The notes beneath the pieces were generated by a model. That model was given only the letters and a program-made list of their open reading frames with translations. It made no database searches and was not told where the DNA came from. A DNA stretch of 64,000 nt from Mannheimia cairinae (GTDB lineage: Bacteria > Pseudomonadota > Gammaproteobacteria > Enterobacterales > Pasteurellaceae): the NCBI RefSeq assembly GCF_028649535.1, contig NZ_JAQSJE010000006.1:30640-94639 (forward strand). The letters run 5' to 3'. Position 1 is the stretch's first letter. Every line of letters begins with the position of its first letter. This document shows positions 1-9,356 of this stretch, piece by piece. The translations under genes and the position numbers were made by a program.

Positions 1-724
1 CTGGGCGATTTTGAATATCATATTCGTGCATTAAAGTTAAACAACAAGCGTGATCTTTCCATACATCGCCACTAAAACGTAACACTTTTCCCACACCTTT
101 TTCTTCGGCTAATGCATTAAAAGGTTCCGCCACAATAAAGCCGGAAATGGCTTGGCTGGCTAAGGCCGCCACCATATCGGAAGGAGCCATTACGCTTAAA
201 CGGACTTCCCCTTTGTTTGGCGATTTCTCAGTAATTTTTAGTCCGTTTTCCCGTAATAATCGTTGTAAAACGATATTATGAATGGAATACCAAAAAGGAA
301 TCGCCACTGTTTTACCTGATAATTCGGCAATACTATTAATTTCTGGATGAACAGTTAAAGCCGAACCTGCCAAATGATTCCACATCACAGCTTTAACAGG
401 TGCATTGGCTCCATATTTTGCCCATAAGCTCATTGGGGAGAGCAAATGCACTACATTCACATTGCCACTTAAAAAAGCTTCCACTAATTGTGCCCAACTA
501 CGAAACATTACTGGTTTTTCCACCTGCACACCGTGCTTTTCAAATAAGCCTTTAGAGTGAGCAACTAGCAGTGGTGTAGCATCTGTAATAGGTAAATAAC
601 CAATCACAAGCGGTCGATTTTCAGCTGTTTTTTGCACTTGCTCACAGGCTTGTAGCAATGGCAGACTACCAGCTAAAGAAAATAAGCTCAGCAGTTTCAT
701 AAAATCACGACGTTGTTGATCCAT
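1..724 (-). CDS. ABC transporter substrate-binding lipoprotein, NrtA/SsuA (NMT1-like) family, 3' end outside window
   Basis: Partial gene of 241 visible codons, running off the left edge. The N-terminus carries a twin-arginine-like RRDFMK motif, a hydrophobic stretch and a lipobox LQAC, so it is probably a Tat-exported or lipid-anchored periplasmic binding protein. The segment IGYLPITDATPLLVAHSKG is typical of nitrate/bicarbonate/sulfonate binding proteins of the NrtA/CmpA group. A GGAGA ribosome site precedes the ATG. It lies 12 nt downstream of the ATPase gene on the same strand, so the two form one operon; a permease is expected just beyond the edge. The substrate cannot be told from sequence. 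Confidence 0.8.
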   Translation of the reverse strand, partial: MDQQRRDFMKLLSLFSLAGSLPLLQACEQVQKTAENRPLVIGYLPITDATPLLVAHSKGLFEKHGVQVEKPVMFRSWAQLVEAFLSGNVNVVHLLSPMSLWAKYGANAPVKAVMWNHLAGSALTVHPEINSIAELSGKTVAIPFWYSIHNIVLQRLLRENGLKITEKSPNKGEVRLSVMAPSDMVAALASQAISGFIVAEPFNALAEEKGVGKVLRFSGDVWKDHACCLTLMHEYDIQNRP

Positions 725-736
725 ATATTCTCCTTG

Positions 737-1528
737 CTAAATAATAAAATCGACCGTTTGCTCTTGCAGATTTCTCTGTTGGGCTTGTCGTAATGCTTGC
801 AAAATATCTACCCGTATATGATTTAAGCACAATAAATCTGTTCTCGGAAAAGGTTCACTAAGGTGCCATTTCCCGACAATATGAGCAGGTGAGCTACCTA
901 ACAACAGCACGTCATCAGATACTAATAACGCTTCATCAATATCGTGCGTAACCATCACCGCAGCTGCATTATGGTGGCGAACGATATCGTGTAATAGTGT
1001 TTGCATTTGCGTGCGAATAACCGCGTCTAACGCAGAAAAGGGTTCGTCCAATAAAATAACTTTAGGCTTTCGGGCTAAAGCTCTAGCTAAATTCACTCGT
1101 TGTGCCATCCCTCCTGATAATTCGTGGGGCATTGCATCAATAGCGTGACTTAGCCCAACCTCCTCCAAGGCTGATTCTACCCTCTGCTGAATTTCTACTT
1201 TGGTAAGTGGTACTCGACATTGAAAATCAAGCCCAAATGCGACATTCTGCCGAACAGTTAGCCAGGGCAATAAGGTAGCCGATTGAAAGACGAAACCAAC
1301 ATCTGGATGTGGCTTTTGAATATCTTCCCCAAATAATGACACCTTTCCACTTAATGCCTTATCTAGCCCTGCCACGACACGCAATAAAGATGATTTTCCA
1401 ACGCCACTAGAGCCTAAAATCGAGGTCAGCGTTCCGTTATCAACTTCAAAACTTACCTCTTGCAAAATTGTCGTTTTCTGTTTGTTTTTTTCATAACCGA
1501 GAGATAAATTCGTAATACTCAGACTCAT
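737..1528 (-). CDS. ABC transporter ATP-binding protein, SsuB/NrtD/TauB type
   Basis: 263-residue nucleotide-binding subunit of an importer. Walker A GSSGVGKS lies near residues 39-46, the signature is LSGGMAQRVNLARAL, and Walker B is VILLDEPFSALD followed by the H-loop VMVTHDIDEA. The SsuB/NrtD/TauB group energises uptake of nitrate, sulfonates, taurine or pyrimidine precursors. It is the first gene of a minus-strand operon followed by the NrtA-like binding protein. An AAGGGA ribosome site precedes the ATG. The family assignment is firm; the substrate is unknown. Confidence 0.85.
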   Translation of the reverse strand: MSLSITNLSLGYEKNKQKTTILQEVSFEVDNGTLTSILGSSGVGKSSLLRVVAGLDKALSGKVSLFGEDIQKPHPDVGFVFQSATLLPWLTVRQNVAFGLDFQCRVPLTKVEIQQRVESALEEVGLSHAIDAMPHELSGGMAQRVNLARALARKPKVILLDEPFSALDAVIRTQMQTLLHDIVRHHNAAAVMVTHDIDEALLVSDDVLLLGSSPAHIVGKWHLSEPFPRTDLLCLNHIRVDILQALRQAQQRNLQEQTVDFII

Positions 1529-1628
1529 AGATTCCCTTTTTTCATTGTTTGTGAATGTAGTGAAAATAGAGGAATTTATTTATAAAAGAAAAGAATTAGA
1601 AATTAGGAAATAGAACTATTTGTTATGA

Positions 1629-2024
1629 AAATGTGATAAGAAAAAAGGGGTAGATTTTTCAACAGTAAAAACCATTGGTGTACAAAATGGTACAACTTAT
1701 CAAAACTACTTAGCTAAAGAGAAAAAGGAGTACCAAGTTAAATCTTACGCCTCTTATCAGAATGCGATTTTAGATATTCAAAATGGCCGTATTGATGCAA
1801 TTTTTGGCGATGTTCCCGTGCTTGCAGAAATGGCTAAGAAAAATGAAGGTTTAGATTTTGTTGGCGAACAAATTGAGAATCCAACTTATTTTGGTAATGG
1901 TTTAGGCATTGCAACTAACTTCCAAAATCAAGCGTTGGTTGATCAATTTAATCACGCTTTAAAAGTTATTAAAGAAAACGGCGAATACCAAAAAATCTAT
2001 GATAAATGGATGAGTGCTAACTAA
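1629..2024 (+). pseudogene. Truncated artI/artJ-like amino-acid ABC transporter binding protein (C-terminal half only)
   Basis: An open frame of about 130 codons encodes only the second lobe of an arginine-type periplasmic binding protein: VKTIGVQNGTTYQNYL, AILDIQNGRIDAIFGD, then a C-terminus GEYQKIYDKWMSAN. Family members are about 240 residues with a signal peptide. Here the frame opens right after an in-frame TGA at 1626-1628, with no start codon or signal peptide upstream, and bases 1529-1628 are AT-rich and non-coding in all frames I checked. An internal ATG at 1818 could only make a 68-residue tail. I read it as a 5'-deleted remnant; no other part of an art operon is nearby. Confidence 0.8.
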
Positions 2025-2029
2025 AATAC

Positions 2030-2078
2030 AAGCGGTCAAAATTTGCAAAAATTTTACAAATTTTGACCGCTTATTTTT
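2030..2078. terminator. Bidirectional terminator made of an inverted uptake-sequence pair
   Basis: The arms AAGCGGTCAAAATT (2030-2043) and AATTTTGACCGCTT (2059-2072) are perfect complements and are followed by a T-rich run. It sits between the converging artI remnant and the DUF535 gene and could end transcription from both sides. Confidence 0.7.
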
Positions 2079-2090
2079 ATTAGACGTATT

Positions 2091-2951
2091 CTACTTAGAT
2101 AGCTTCATTTCCATAGCAGCTTTCAAATTCCCTAGCATTTCATAACGTTTACGATACATTGAGCGTTTTTTGCTTGGGATATCTTCTAATTTCTTACTTT
2201 CAAGTTCTAGTGGCAATTTCCAATATTTCCCAAGTTCGCCATTTGATTCAGCAAAGATTGCATCATAATCTACAACATAGCGCTTGCTTTGTACAAAACG
2301 AGATTTATTTTGATACTTTTGTGGAATGCCTAATAAACTTTGATAACCTAAAACCGTAGTTAATGCTTTCATTGCTTCGACCATTAAATAAGCAGGACGT
2401 AAACCGTGGCAATTTTTGGTTAGCTGTTTTACTAATTCTTTTGCCCCTTCAAAGTTCGGGCCTTGAATTACGGCAATTAAGAGGCTTTCTTCTAATTTTC
2501 CAAAAGTAAGCAAATAAATTAGTTGCTGTGTTGGTTTATAACGTAGTTCTAATGCCCAGAAACCCTCCATAGGCTGGTGTTCATTAATATTTAGCCATAA
2601 CTCAAAGTCAGGAATTATTTCGCCAAAACTAATTACATTTTCCCATAGTGGAGGAAGATGATTAAGTTTTTGTGGTAAAAATAATAAATTGTCGCAGATC
2701 TTTTGTAAGCGTTGCTTTGCTGAAAAGCGCTTATCTAAAAAACGATGAGCAACAGGATAGCTATAATTAGGGCGAGATGTTAATAGTGGAATTAATAGTG
2801 GATTAGCCTCGACAAATTGAGTAAACTTCTTAATTCTAGCTTTATGTAATAAAGAGCGGAGGTTATAACGTAAACGCTTTTTTGCGTAGGATTTTTTTCC
2901 TTGATTTGGGTAGAGAGCCTCAGCAGTAGGCCATTGATATTGATTCTTCAT
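2091..2951 (-). CDS. DUF535 (VirK/YbjX) family protein
   Basis: 286 residues. The C-terminal half has features of the VirK/YbjX family: LLGIPQKYQNKSRF, then YVVDYDAIFAESNGEL and KYWKLPLELESK. No signal peptide or membrane segment is evident. Family members have been linked to virulence or peptide resistance in enterobacteria, but the molecular function is unknown. It lies downstream of hslU on the same strand, separated by a likely terminator, so it is probably transcribed on its own or by read-through. Confidence 0.8.
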   Translation of the reverse strand: MKNQYQWPTAEALYPNQGKKSYAKKRLRYNLRSLLHKARIKKFTQFVEANPLLIPLLTSRPNYSYPVAHRFLDKRFSAKQRLQKICDNLLFLPQKLNHLPPLWENVISFGEIIPDFELWLNINEHQPMEGFWALELRYKPTQQLIYLLTFGKLEESLLIAVIQGPNFEGAKELVKQLTKNCHGLRPAYLMVEAMKALTTVLGYQSLLGIPQKYQNKSRFVQSKRYVVDYDAIFAESNGELGKYWKLPLELESKKLEDIPSKKRSMYRKRYEMLGNLKAAMEMKLSK

Positions 2952-2966
2952 TTTTAAAATTATATA

Positions 2967-3011
2967 GAAAGCGGTTATTTTGCAAAATTATACGTAAAAA
3001 CAACCGCTTGT
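2967..3011 (-). terminator. Terminator downstream of hslU (inverted uptake sequences)
   Basis: AAAGCGGTT near 2968-2976 pairs with AACCGCTT near 3002-3009. On the minus strand the hairpin immediately follows the hslU stop. The loop is long and holds extra short A/T complements, so this is a moderate call. Confidence 0.5.
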
Positions 3012-3021
3012 GTAACCTAAA

Positions 3022-4344
3022 CTATAAAATAAATCGACTTAAATCTTCATTCTCTACCACGTCATTTAACGCTTCTGAGACATATTTCTCATCAATAACG
3101 ATTTTCTCGCCTGCTCGTTCACTTGCGTCAAAAGAAATACCATCCATTAAACGTTCAAGTACGGTGTGTAAACGACGAGCCCCGATATTTTCCGTTTTCT
3201 CATTTACACGGAAGGCTGATTCGGCAATTTTGCTGATACCGTCTTGCGTGAATTCAACATCAACACCTTCTGTTTTCATTAACTCACGATATTGTAAAGT
3301 TAATGAGGCATTAGGCTCGGTTAAAATACGCTCAAAATCTTCTTTAGTGAGAGATTTTAACTCCACACGAATCGGTAAACGGCCTTGCAATTCAGGCAGT
3401 AAATCTGACGGGCGAGCAACTTGGAACGCACCCGAACAGATAAATAGAATGTGGTCGGTTTTTACCATACCGTGTTTGGTATTTACGGTTGAACCTTCGA
3501 TAATAGGTAGTAAATCACGCTGAACCCCTTCACGAGAAACATCGCCACCAGAATGTTCGCTCTTTTTACAGATCTTATCGATCTCATCAATAAAGACGAT
3601 ACCGTGCTGTTCAACCGCCTCAATCGCTTGCTGTTTTAGCTCTTCAGGATTGACTAATTTTGCCGCCTCTTCATCTAACATTATTTTTAACGCATCTTTA
3701 ATTTTCATTTTGCGTTTTTTGGTTTTATTTGGCGACATTCCTTCAAATAGCGATTGAAGTTGAGATGTCATCTCTTCCATACCCGGTGGAGTCATAATTT
3801 CAACGCTTACTTGTGCCGCAACATCAATTTCGATCTCTTTATCGTCTAACTGACCTTCACGTAATTTTTTACGGAACACTTGGCGGGTTGAGCTGTTATC
3901 TGACTCTTGCACATTGCCCCATTGATCTTTTGCAGGTGGCAATAACACATCTAAAATGCGATCTTCTGCTGCGTCTTGTGCACGCATTTTATTTTTTTCG
4001 ACCGCTTGAGATTTTACTAATTTTGCCGCAACATCGGTTAAGTCTTTGATAATAGACTCAACTTCTTTACCAACATAACCCACTTCAGTGAATTTTGTTG
4101 CCTCAACTTTAATAAAAGGGGCATTCGCTAGTTTTGCTAAACGGCGAGCAATTTCCGTTTTACCCACACCTGTTGGGCCAATCATTAAAATATTTTTAGG
4201 GGTAACTTCTTGGCGGAGATCTTCAGGAAGCTGCATTCTTCTCCAGCGGTTACGTAAAGCAATCGCTACTGCACGTTTAGCTTCATTTTGTCCGATAATG
4301 TGTGCATCTAATTCCGATACAATTTCACGAGGGGTCATTGACAT
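3022..4344 (-). CDS. hslU: ATP-dependent protease ATPase subunit HslU
   Basis: 440 residues, close to the family's 443. AAA+ unfoldase that feeds proteins to the HslV peptidase in the cytoplasm. Visible marks: [11 protein letters not shown] at the N-terminus, Walker A GPTGVGKT (about 56-63), pore loop GYVGKEVE (about 90), Walker B VFIDEIDK, and the C-terminal tail LSRFIL that docks into and activates HslV. It is the second gene of the hslVU operon on the minus strand, but the intergenic gap of 254 nt is unusually long and filled with repeats. Confidence 0.97.
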   Translation of the reverse strand: MSMTPREIVSELDAHIIGQNEAKRAVAIALRNRWRRMQLPEDLRQEVTPKNILMIGPTGVGKTEIARRLAKLANAPFIKVEATKFTEVGYVGKEVESIIKDLTDVAAKLVKSQAVEKNKMRAQDAAEDRILDVLLPPAKDQWGNVQESDNSSTRQVFRKKLREGQLDDKEIEIDVAAQVSVEIMTPPGMEEMTSQLQSLFEGMSPNKTKKRKMKIKDALKIMLDEEAAKLVNPEELKQQAIEAVEQHGIVFIDEIDKICKKSEHSGGDVSREGVQRDLLPIIEGSTVNTKHGMVKTDHILFICSGAFQVARPSDLLPELQGRLPIRVELKSLTKEDFERILTEPNASLTLQYRELMKTEGVDVEFTQDGISKIAESAFRVNEKTENIGARRLHTVLERLMDGISFDASERAGEKIVIDEKYVSEALNDVVENEDLSRFIL

Positions 4345-4367
4345 ATATTCTGTTCCTTCTAAATCAT

Positions 4368-4480
4368 TCCCCTCTTTAGCAAATAGGGCTGAGGGAGATT
4401 TGGCAGAATTACATTACGCTCATACGAAAATTTGATCCTGTCATCAAATCTCCCCTAACCCCTCTTTTCTAAAGAGGGGG
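4368..4480. repeat. MITE-like element with imperfect terminal inverted repeats in the hslV-hslU gap
   Basis: The left arm 4368-4403, reverse-complemented, matches the right arm 4445-4480 along about 36 bases (shared blocks CAAATCTCCC and CTAAAGAGGGG), around a centre of about 41 bases. No reading frame lies inside. The structure suits a small non-autonomous mobile element or a dispersed intergenic repeat; no target-site duplication was convincingly visible. Confidence 0.6.
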
Positions 4481-4561
4481 ACTTTTTTAACTTCTTCAAT
4501 TACGTGGTTGTGATTAGTATAAATATCGCCTGCAATTTTTAGGCTTATGCCACGATTTCTT
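4460..4561 (-). pseudogene. Degenerate duplicate of the hslV 3' end
   Basis: Bases 4491-4561 repeat, with scattered substitutions and a 6-bp deletion (GATATC), the last 25 or so codons of hslV at 4603-4680. The similarity also covers the preceding CTAAAGAGGGG-type palindrome (4460-4482 versus 4574-4596). In this copy the hslV reading frame is broken. It is a tandem duplication decaying downstream of the intact gene. Confidence 0.75.
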
Positions 4562-4598
4562 TCTAACTAACTCCCCTTTTCTAAAAAGGGGAACATTT

Positions 4599-5120
4599 TT
4601 AAACTTCTTCAATCACGTGGTTGTGGTTGGTGTAAATATCGATATCGCCTGCAATTTTTAATGCTTCTGCAACAATCTCTTTTGCTGATAAATTATTTTC
4701 CGTTCTTAACAGTGCAAGGGCTGCTGATTTGGCATAATTTCCGCCTGAGCCAATAGCTAGCACATCTTGTTCGGGCTCAATCACATCACCAGAACCTGAA
4801 ACTAATAAGAATTCGCTTTCATTGGCGACAATCATCATTGCTTCTAGGCGACGTAAAGCACGTTCTGTACGCCACTCTTTGGCTAACTCCACCGCCGATT
4901 TCACTAAATGCCCTTGGTGTAATTCCAATTTTTTCTCAAATAAATCACGTAAAATGAAGGCATCTGCCGTTGAACCGGCAAAGCCTGTAATTACTTTATC
5001 TTTGTATAAACGGCGAACTTTTCTTACCGTGCCTTTTTCAACGCAATTTCCAAGCGTTGCTTGCCCGTCACCACCGATAGCGACTTTGCCATCTTTACGT
5101 ACGCATACAATCGTTGTCAT
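4599..5120 (-). CDS. hslV: ATP-dependent protease peptidase subunit HslV
   Basis: 173 residues, full length. N-terminal threonine peptidase of the HslUV complex: [11 protein letters not shown] gives the catalytic Thr after Met removal, followed by [13 protein letters not shown] and a [10 protein letters not shown] block near residue 47. It forms a dodecamer capped by HslU hexamers in the cytoplasm. It is the upstream gene of the hslVU pair; its last codons are partly duplicated in the downstream gap. Confidence 0.97.
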   Translation of the reverse strand: MTTIVCVRKDGKVAIGGDGQATLGNCVEKGTVRKVRRLYKDKVITGFAGSTADAFILRDLFEKKLELHQGHLVKSAVELAKEWRTERALRRLEAMMIVANESEFLLVSGSGDVIEPEQDVLAIGSGGNYAKSAALALLRTENNLSAKEIVAEALKIAGDIDIYTNHNHVIEEV

Positions 5121-5207
5121 TTTAAATCCTTCTTTTTAAGAAAACTCTCGACTATGTGGGGAATGCTTCTTGATTTTTCAAGCACAAGCGGTCATTTTTA
5201 TTTTATC

Positions 5208-5241
5208 TTTTACAAAAAATGGCTTGAATTTCTTCAAGCCA
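5208..5241 (-). terminator. Terminator of the cytochrome b561 gene
   Basis: Nine-base perfect stem TGGCTTGAA (5220-5228) and TTCAAGCCA (5233-5241) with a 4-base loop, followed on the minus strand by TTTTTTG. It lies just after the cytochrome b561 stop codon. Confidence 0.8.
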
Positions 5242-5252
5242 TTATCTTAAAT

Positions 5253-5759
5253 TCAGTGCATCATTCGATTTAAAATCTTTTCACCTTTAATCTGATGATA
5301 AATTGCCATTATGATATGGCCTGCCGCTAAAACAAATAATGCCCAAGCTAATGTGCCGTGCAATGAATTACCTATTGAAGTCATCCATTCAATTTTTTGT
5401 GCTGCATCATCCATCACTTTAACACCAAAAACTTCTAGAGGGCCTCTTGCACCACCGTATTGACGAATAAGTGCGGTAAGTGGTACTAGAACCATTAGTA
5501 AATAAAGTACTGAATGCCCCAAAACAACAAATATATTGCTTGGCTGAGGGCGGTTTTTTCGATTGATTTTTGCCCATATTACACGAAGGATAATAAGCAC
5601 CATTAAAATGGTACCTACCGATTTATGATAAGGTAATAGTGAGCGGAATGATTCTTCATCTAATAGTCCTGTATAAAGCATAAAACCAAAACAAAGTGCC
5701 ATAGACCAATGTAAGATACGGCTGATTGTGCCATAAGTTTGTCCGTTATCTGAACGCAT
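5253..5759 (-). CDS. cybB: Cytochrome b561 (CybB-like) diheme membrane protein
   Basis: 168 residues with four predicted membrane helices. Inner-membrane b-type cytochrome thought to pass electrons between quinol and an acceptor such as superoxide. The histidines expected to bind haem are visible in ILHWSMAL, PYHKSVG, VLGHSVLYLL, SLHGTLAW and AGHIIMAIYH. Family length is about 170-190. It stands alone on the minus strand between sfsA and hslV and has its own terminator. The symbol follows the closest E. coli member; several paralogous families exist. Confidence 0.8.
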   Translation of the reverse strand: MRSDNGQTYGTISRILHWSMALCFGFMLYTGLLDEESFRSLLPYHKSVGTILMVLIILRVIWAKINRKNRPQPSNIFVVLGHSVLYLLMVLVPLTALIRQYGGARGPLEVFGVKVMDDAAQKIEWMTSIGNSLHGTLAWALFVLAAGHIIMAIYHQIKGEKILNRMMH

Positions 5760-5815
5760 ATATTTCTCCTAAAAAATATTAGGCATAGTGTAGTTTTTAT
5801 TTTTTAATAAACAAT

Positions 5816-6544
5816 TTAATTATAGCTATTATTACAATTTATATTTTTATTTAGCCGCATACTTATTGGCTTTCCATCTTTTATGATTATATCCATTTTA
5901 TAAATAAGCGTTTGCACATTATTTACCATTGCTATTTCAAATAATTCGGCATATTTAGGGTCAATTTGTTCAGCAACTTTAAACTGCTCAATGCCTGTAT
6001 GCAAAATTGCGAAAAAAATGACCGCTTGTAAGTCTTGTTGAGCGATTGTTGTCAACTCTCGTAAGTGCTTTTGCCCTCGTTCAGTTTTGGCATCGGGGAA
6101 CATTCCAACCCCGTTTTCAGTTAAAAGTGTGGTGGATTTTACTTCCACAAAACAGTCGGGTAAGCCATTTGCTTTTAGTAAGAAATCAATACGGCTATTT
6201 TCTGAGCCATATTTCTGTTCTGGTAAGATTTGGGGATAGCAAGCAAGCTCGTGAATCCACTGATTTTCTAACGCTTCTTGCACAAGTTGATTGGCTCGTT
6301 GAGTATTTACGCAGATAAAATCCCCAGCCTGAGTTTGGGTAAGCTCCCAAGTGTGAGCATATTTGCGTTTCGGGTTATCGGAAGTCGAAAACCAAACGGT
6401 GTCGCCAGCTGTCGCACAACCTGTCATTGCACCTGTATTTGGGCAGTGAATGGTAATTTGTTCGCCAGTTGGTAATTTAATATCGGCAAGAAATCGTTTA
6501 TAACGGCGAATTAAAATGCCGTGTGAAAGATGAGGAAAAAGCAT
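5816..6544 (-). CDS. sfsA: DNA/RNA nuclease SfsA (sugar fermentation stimulation protein homologue)
   Basis: 242 residues from the ATG at 6544. A longer frame reaches 6643 but that extension overlaps the upstream transporter gene and has no family similarity. The start [22 protein letters not shown]-type opening and the [11 protein letters not shown] and FVEVKSTTL motifs are family hallmarks; the E-V-K core resembles a PD-(D/E)xK nuclease. The role was first described as stimulating maltose genes; nuclease activity is the more recent annotation. It is the third gene of a VOC-EamA-sfsA operon, 14 nt after the transporter stop. Confidence 0.9.
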   Translation of the reverse strand: MLFPHLSHGILIRRYKRFLADIKLPTGEQITIHCPNTGAMTGCATAGDTVWFSTSDNPKRKYAHTWELTQTQAGDFICVNTQRANQLVQEALENQWIHELACYPQILPEQKYGSENSRIDFLLKANGLPDCFVEVKSTTLLTENGVGMFPDAKTERGQKHLRELTTIAQQDLQAVIFFAILHTGIEQFKVAEQIDPKYAELFEIAMVNNVQTLIYKMDIIIKDGKPISMRLNKNINCNNSYN

Positions 6545-6558
6545 TGTAAAAAATCCAC

Positions 6559-7428
6559 TTATTTTGACCGCTTGTGTCTTTTGACTATGGGTAAGAAAAC
6601 TGAAAGTAGTGCGGCAGAAAGCACAATGATAATACCTAACCAAGTAATGAAATTGAGTGATTCCGATAAAAATATTACCGCCATTAAAATCCCGAAAACG
6701 GGTTCAAGGGCAAGCAGAATACCGGCAAGAATCGGTGATGATTGGTTGATACCCCTATTCCAAAGTATCATGGCTAAAAAGGTGCAGATAACGCCAAGGT
6801 AAATCACACTTAACCAAGCCGATAAATTTGCGGATAAGTCCCATGTTGACGAAAACAATAAACTGATTGGAAGTGCTGAAACTGCTCCTTTTACCAGCAT
6901 TACATAGGTTAAATCAGCCACTTTGACAGACTGCATAATATCTTTGCTTAAATACATACCAACAATAAAGCTTAAACTCCCTAAGGTTACTAGCAATAAT
7001 CCGAGTACATTTACTACACCAGTATCATCACTGCCTGAAACCATAATCAAAATCCCTACACAAGCAAGAAGGCTTAGGGCAAAGTCTAATTTTGTTGCCT
7101 GTTTTTTAAAGCAGAAGTAGCCAACTAATACCGTTGAAAGTGGATTTAAGCCTAATAATGCCACTGCACTGGCGGCAGAGGTTAATTTTAAGCCTGCAAA
7201 CTGCAGTACCACACAAAGAGGCATGGTAAGGAAACTCACAAGCCATACTTGAATTCGTTGATTAGAAGGGATTTTATGATAAATACGGCTGGCAAATGGC
7301 AATGCGATAATTGCGGCAAGTGTAAGGCGAATTTGCATAATATGGATAGGATCAAATTCTGCTACAGCTAATTTACCGACAACAAATGAGCTTGCCCAAA
7401 TTAAAACCGCTAATAATAAATAAAGCAT
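6559..7428 (-). CDS. EamA/DMT-family membrane transporter
   Basis: 289 residues with ten hydrophobic segments arranged as two EamA repeats, beginning [18 protein letters not shown]. Drug/metabolite transporters of this group export amino acids or other metabolites across the inner membrane; the substrate is not predictable here. The C-terminus KRHKRSK is encoded within an uptake sequence. It begins 2 nt after the VOC gene, so translational coupling is likely, and ends 14 nt before sfsA. Confidence 0.85.
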   Translation of the reverse strand: MLYLLLAVLIWASSFVVGKLAVAEFDPIHIMQIRLTLAAIIALPFASRIYHKIPSNQRIQVWLVSFLTMPLCVVLQFAGLKLTSAASAVALLGLNPLSTVLVGYFCFKKQATKLDFALSLLACVGILIMVSGSDDTGVVNVLGLLLVTLGSLSFIVGMYLSKDIMQSVKVADLTYVMLVKGAVSALPISLLFSSTWDLSANLSAWLSVIYLGVICTFLAMILWNRGINQSSPILAGILLALEPVFGILMAVIFLSESLNFITWLGIIIVLSAALLSVFLPIVKRHKRSK

Positions 7429-7430
7429 AG

Positions 7431-7826
7431 TTAGACGCTCTCATAAAATTCTAGAGGCAGATCATCAGGATCACGAAAGAAGGTAAAGCGTTTACCTGTT
7501 ATTTCATCAATTCTAATTCCTTCGTGGGCAAGATTATTTTGTTCTAAAAAAGCGATTGCTTGTTCAATATTTTCCACTTTAAAAGCCAAATGGCGTAAAC
7601 CACAAGTTTCAGGTGTAGTAAAACGAGGCGGTGTTACCGGAAAGCTGAATAATTCAATTTGCGAGCCATCAGCAAAGCGAAGGTCTAACTTATAGCTATC
7701 ACGAGTCTCTCGATAGGTTTCTTCAATAATTTTCGCCCCTAAAATTTGGGTATAGAAATATTTTGATTTTTCATAATCAGATACAATAAGGGCGATATGG
7801 TGGAAGCCAAGAATTGGAGATTTCAT
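7431..7826 (-). CDS. VOC-family (glyoxalase/bleomycin-resistance fold) protein, YaeR-like
   Basis: 131 residues with two beta-alpha-beta-beta-beta modules. The family pattern is clear: FHHIALIVSDYEKSKYFY at the N-terminus, a central GLRHLAFKVENIE histidine, and the C-terminal FFRDPDDLPLEFYE with the metal-binding Glu. It resembles E. coli YaeR, whose substrate is unknown. First gene of the VOC-EamA-sfsA operon. Confidence 0.85.
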   Translation of the reverse strand: MKSPILGFHHIALIVSDYEKSKYFYTQILGAKIIEETYRETRDSYKLDLRFADGSQIELFSFPVTPPRFTTPETCGLRHLAFKVENIEQAIAFLEQNNLAHEGIRIDEITGKRFTFFRDPDDLPLEFYESV

Positions 7827-7915
7827 TATTTTTTTACTCTTTAGTTTTGCAAAATTTTTGGTAAAAACAACCGCTTGCAGTATGATGATTTATTTTTTCA
7901 ATTTCAAGATTTTTT

Positions 7916-9058
7916 ATGCAGGCAAATTTATCTAAATATCCTCTTGCACAGGCTTTAGTTACCGATCCTTTTGCAAAATCTGTGCTTAAATGGTTTGAGC
8001 AATACGGACGTAAACACCTGCCTTGGCAACAACAAAAGAGCTTATACAAGGTTTGGCTCTCGGAAGTAATGTTACAACAAACGCAAGTTGCCACCGTTAT
8101 TCCTTATTTTGAACGTTTTGTGGAACGATTTCCAACAGTTGCTGACTTAGCTAATGCGTCAGTTGATGAAGTGCTACATTTGTGGACGGGATTGGGTTAT
8201 TACGCTCGTGCTCGCAATTTGCATAAAGCAGCTCAACAGATTCGAGATAAATTTAATGGCGAATTTCCTATCCATTTTGATGATGTATTAAGTTTATCAG
8301 GTGTCGGTCGAAGTACTGCTGGAGCGATTTTATCTTCAGTTTTAGATGCCCCACACCCGATTTTAGATGGCAATGTAAAACGGGTGTTAAGCCGTTATTT
8401 TGCACTAGAAGGTTGGGCTGGCGAGAAAGCGGTGGAAAATCAGTTATGGCAACTTACCGAGCAGGTTACACCTCGCTCACAAGTGGCGGATTTTAATCAA
8501 GCAATGATGGATTTAGGGGCGATGGTGTGTACCCGCTCTAAGCCGAAATGTGCAATTTGCCCGCTAGAAAAACAGTGTAAAACTAATGAGATGCAAGCTT
8601 GGGATAAGTTCCCCTTTAAGAAACCGAAAAAAACATTACCTGAACGCCAAACTTATTTTCTAGTGTTAAAACAAGGCTCAAAAGTTTTGTTAGAAAAGCG
8701 TGAGGCAAAAGGGATTTGGGGTGGTTTATTTTCGTTTCCAGAATTTAAAACATTAGATGATCTCAAGCGGTCAGATTTAGTGAAAAATTTGCAAATTTCG
8801 CAGCAGTTAATCACATTTAGGCACACATTCAGTCATTTTCATCTTGATATTACACCAGTTTTAGTTGAGGCTGATTTGCAAAAAAATGCTGAAAAACAAC
8901 CGCTTGTTGCGGCAGAAAATGTAGGAAATTACCTCTCATCTGTATCTTCAAAAGCAGATTATTGGTATGATTTACATCAACACAATGAGATAGGTTTAGC
9001 AACGCCAGTTAAACGCATTTTAGATGAACTGGCATTTACCGTAAAAAATACAATTTAA
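7916..9058 (+). CDS. mutY: Adenine DNA glycosylase MutY
   Basis: 380 residues. Removes adenine mispaired with 8-oxoguanine in base excision repair. The catalytic Glu50 sits in SEVMLQQTQ, the helix-hairpin-helix is [10 protein letters not shown] (127-136), and catalytic Asp151 is in [10 protein letters not shown]. The [4Fe-4S] ligands are C205, C212, C215 and C221 (C-x6-C-x2-C-x5-C). The C-terminal NUDIX-like domain recognises 8-oxoG. The start is preceded by only a weak ribosome site. First gene of mutY-yggX-mltC, an order also found in E. coli. Confidence 0.96.
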   Translation: MQANLSKYPLAQALVTDPFAKSVLKWFEQYGRKHLPWQQQKSLYKVWLSEVMLQQTQVATVIPYFERFVERFPTVADLANASVDEVLHLWTGLGYYARARNLHKAAQQIRDKFNGEFPIHFDDVLSLSGVGRSTAGAILSSVLDAPHPILDGNVKRVLSRYFALEGWAGEKAVENQLWQLTEQVTPRSQVADFNQAMMDLGAMVCTRSKPKCAICPLEKQCKTNEMQAWDKFPFKKPKKTLPERQTYFLVLKQGSKVLLEKREAKGIWGGLFSFPEFKTLDDLKRSDLVKNLQISQQLITFRHTFSHFHLDITPVLVEADLQKNAEKQPLVAAENVGNYLSSVSSKADYWYDLHQHNEIGLATPVKRILDELAFTVKNTI

Positions 9059-9069
9059 GGATTAAAATT

Positions 9070-9339
9070 ATGGCACGTACTGTATTTTGCGAACATTTAA
9101 AACAAGATGCCGAAGGTTTAGATTTTCAGCTTTATCCAGGCGAATTAGGCAAACGTATTTTTGATTCAATTAGCAAACAAGCTTGGTCAGAATGGATTAA
9201 AAAACAAACTATGTTAGTTAATGAGAAAAAGCTTAATATGATGAATCCTGAACATCGTAAATTACTTGAACAAGAGATGGTAAATTTCTTATTCGAAGGT
9301 AAAGATGTTGTAATTGAAGGCTACAAACCTGTCGAGTAA
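9070..9339 (+). CDS. yggX: Probable Fe(2+)-trafficking protein YggX
   Basis: 89 residues, usual family length. The N-terminus [19 protein letters not shown] with its conserved cysteine, and [19 protein letters not shown], are diagnostic. YggX protects iron-sulfur clusters against oxidative damage and may pass iron to repair systems. It lies 11 nt after mutY, itself an Fe-S enzyme, and 17 nt before mltC in the same operon. Confidence 0.96.
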   Translation: MARTVFCEHLKQDAEGLDFQLYPGELGKRIFDSISKQAWSEWIKKQTMLVNEKKLNMMNPEHRKLLEQEMVNFLFEGKDVVIEGYKPVE

Positions 9340-9356
9340 GGAAAGGTAAAAATCGA

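Noticed and set aside
6545-6643. N-terminal extension of sfsA
   Set aside because: It overlaps the end of the EamA gene and has no similarity to SfsA, which starts at the ATG at 6544.
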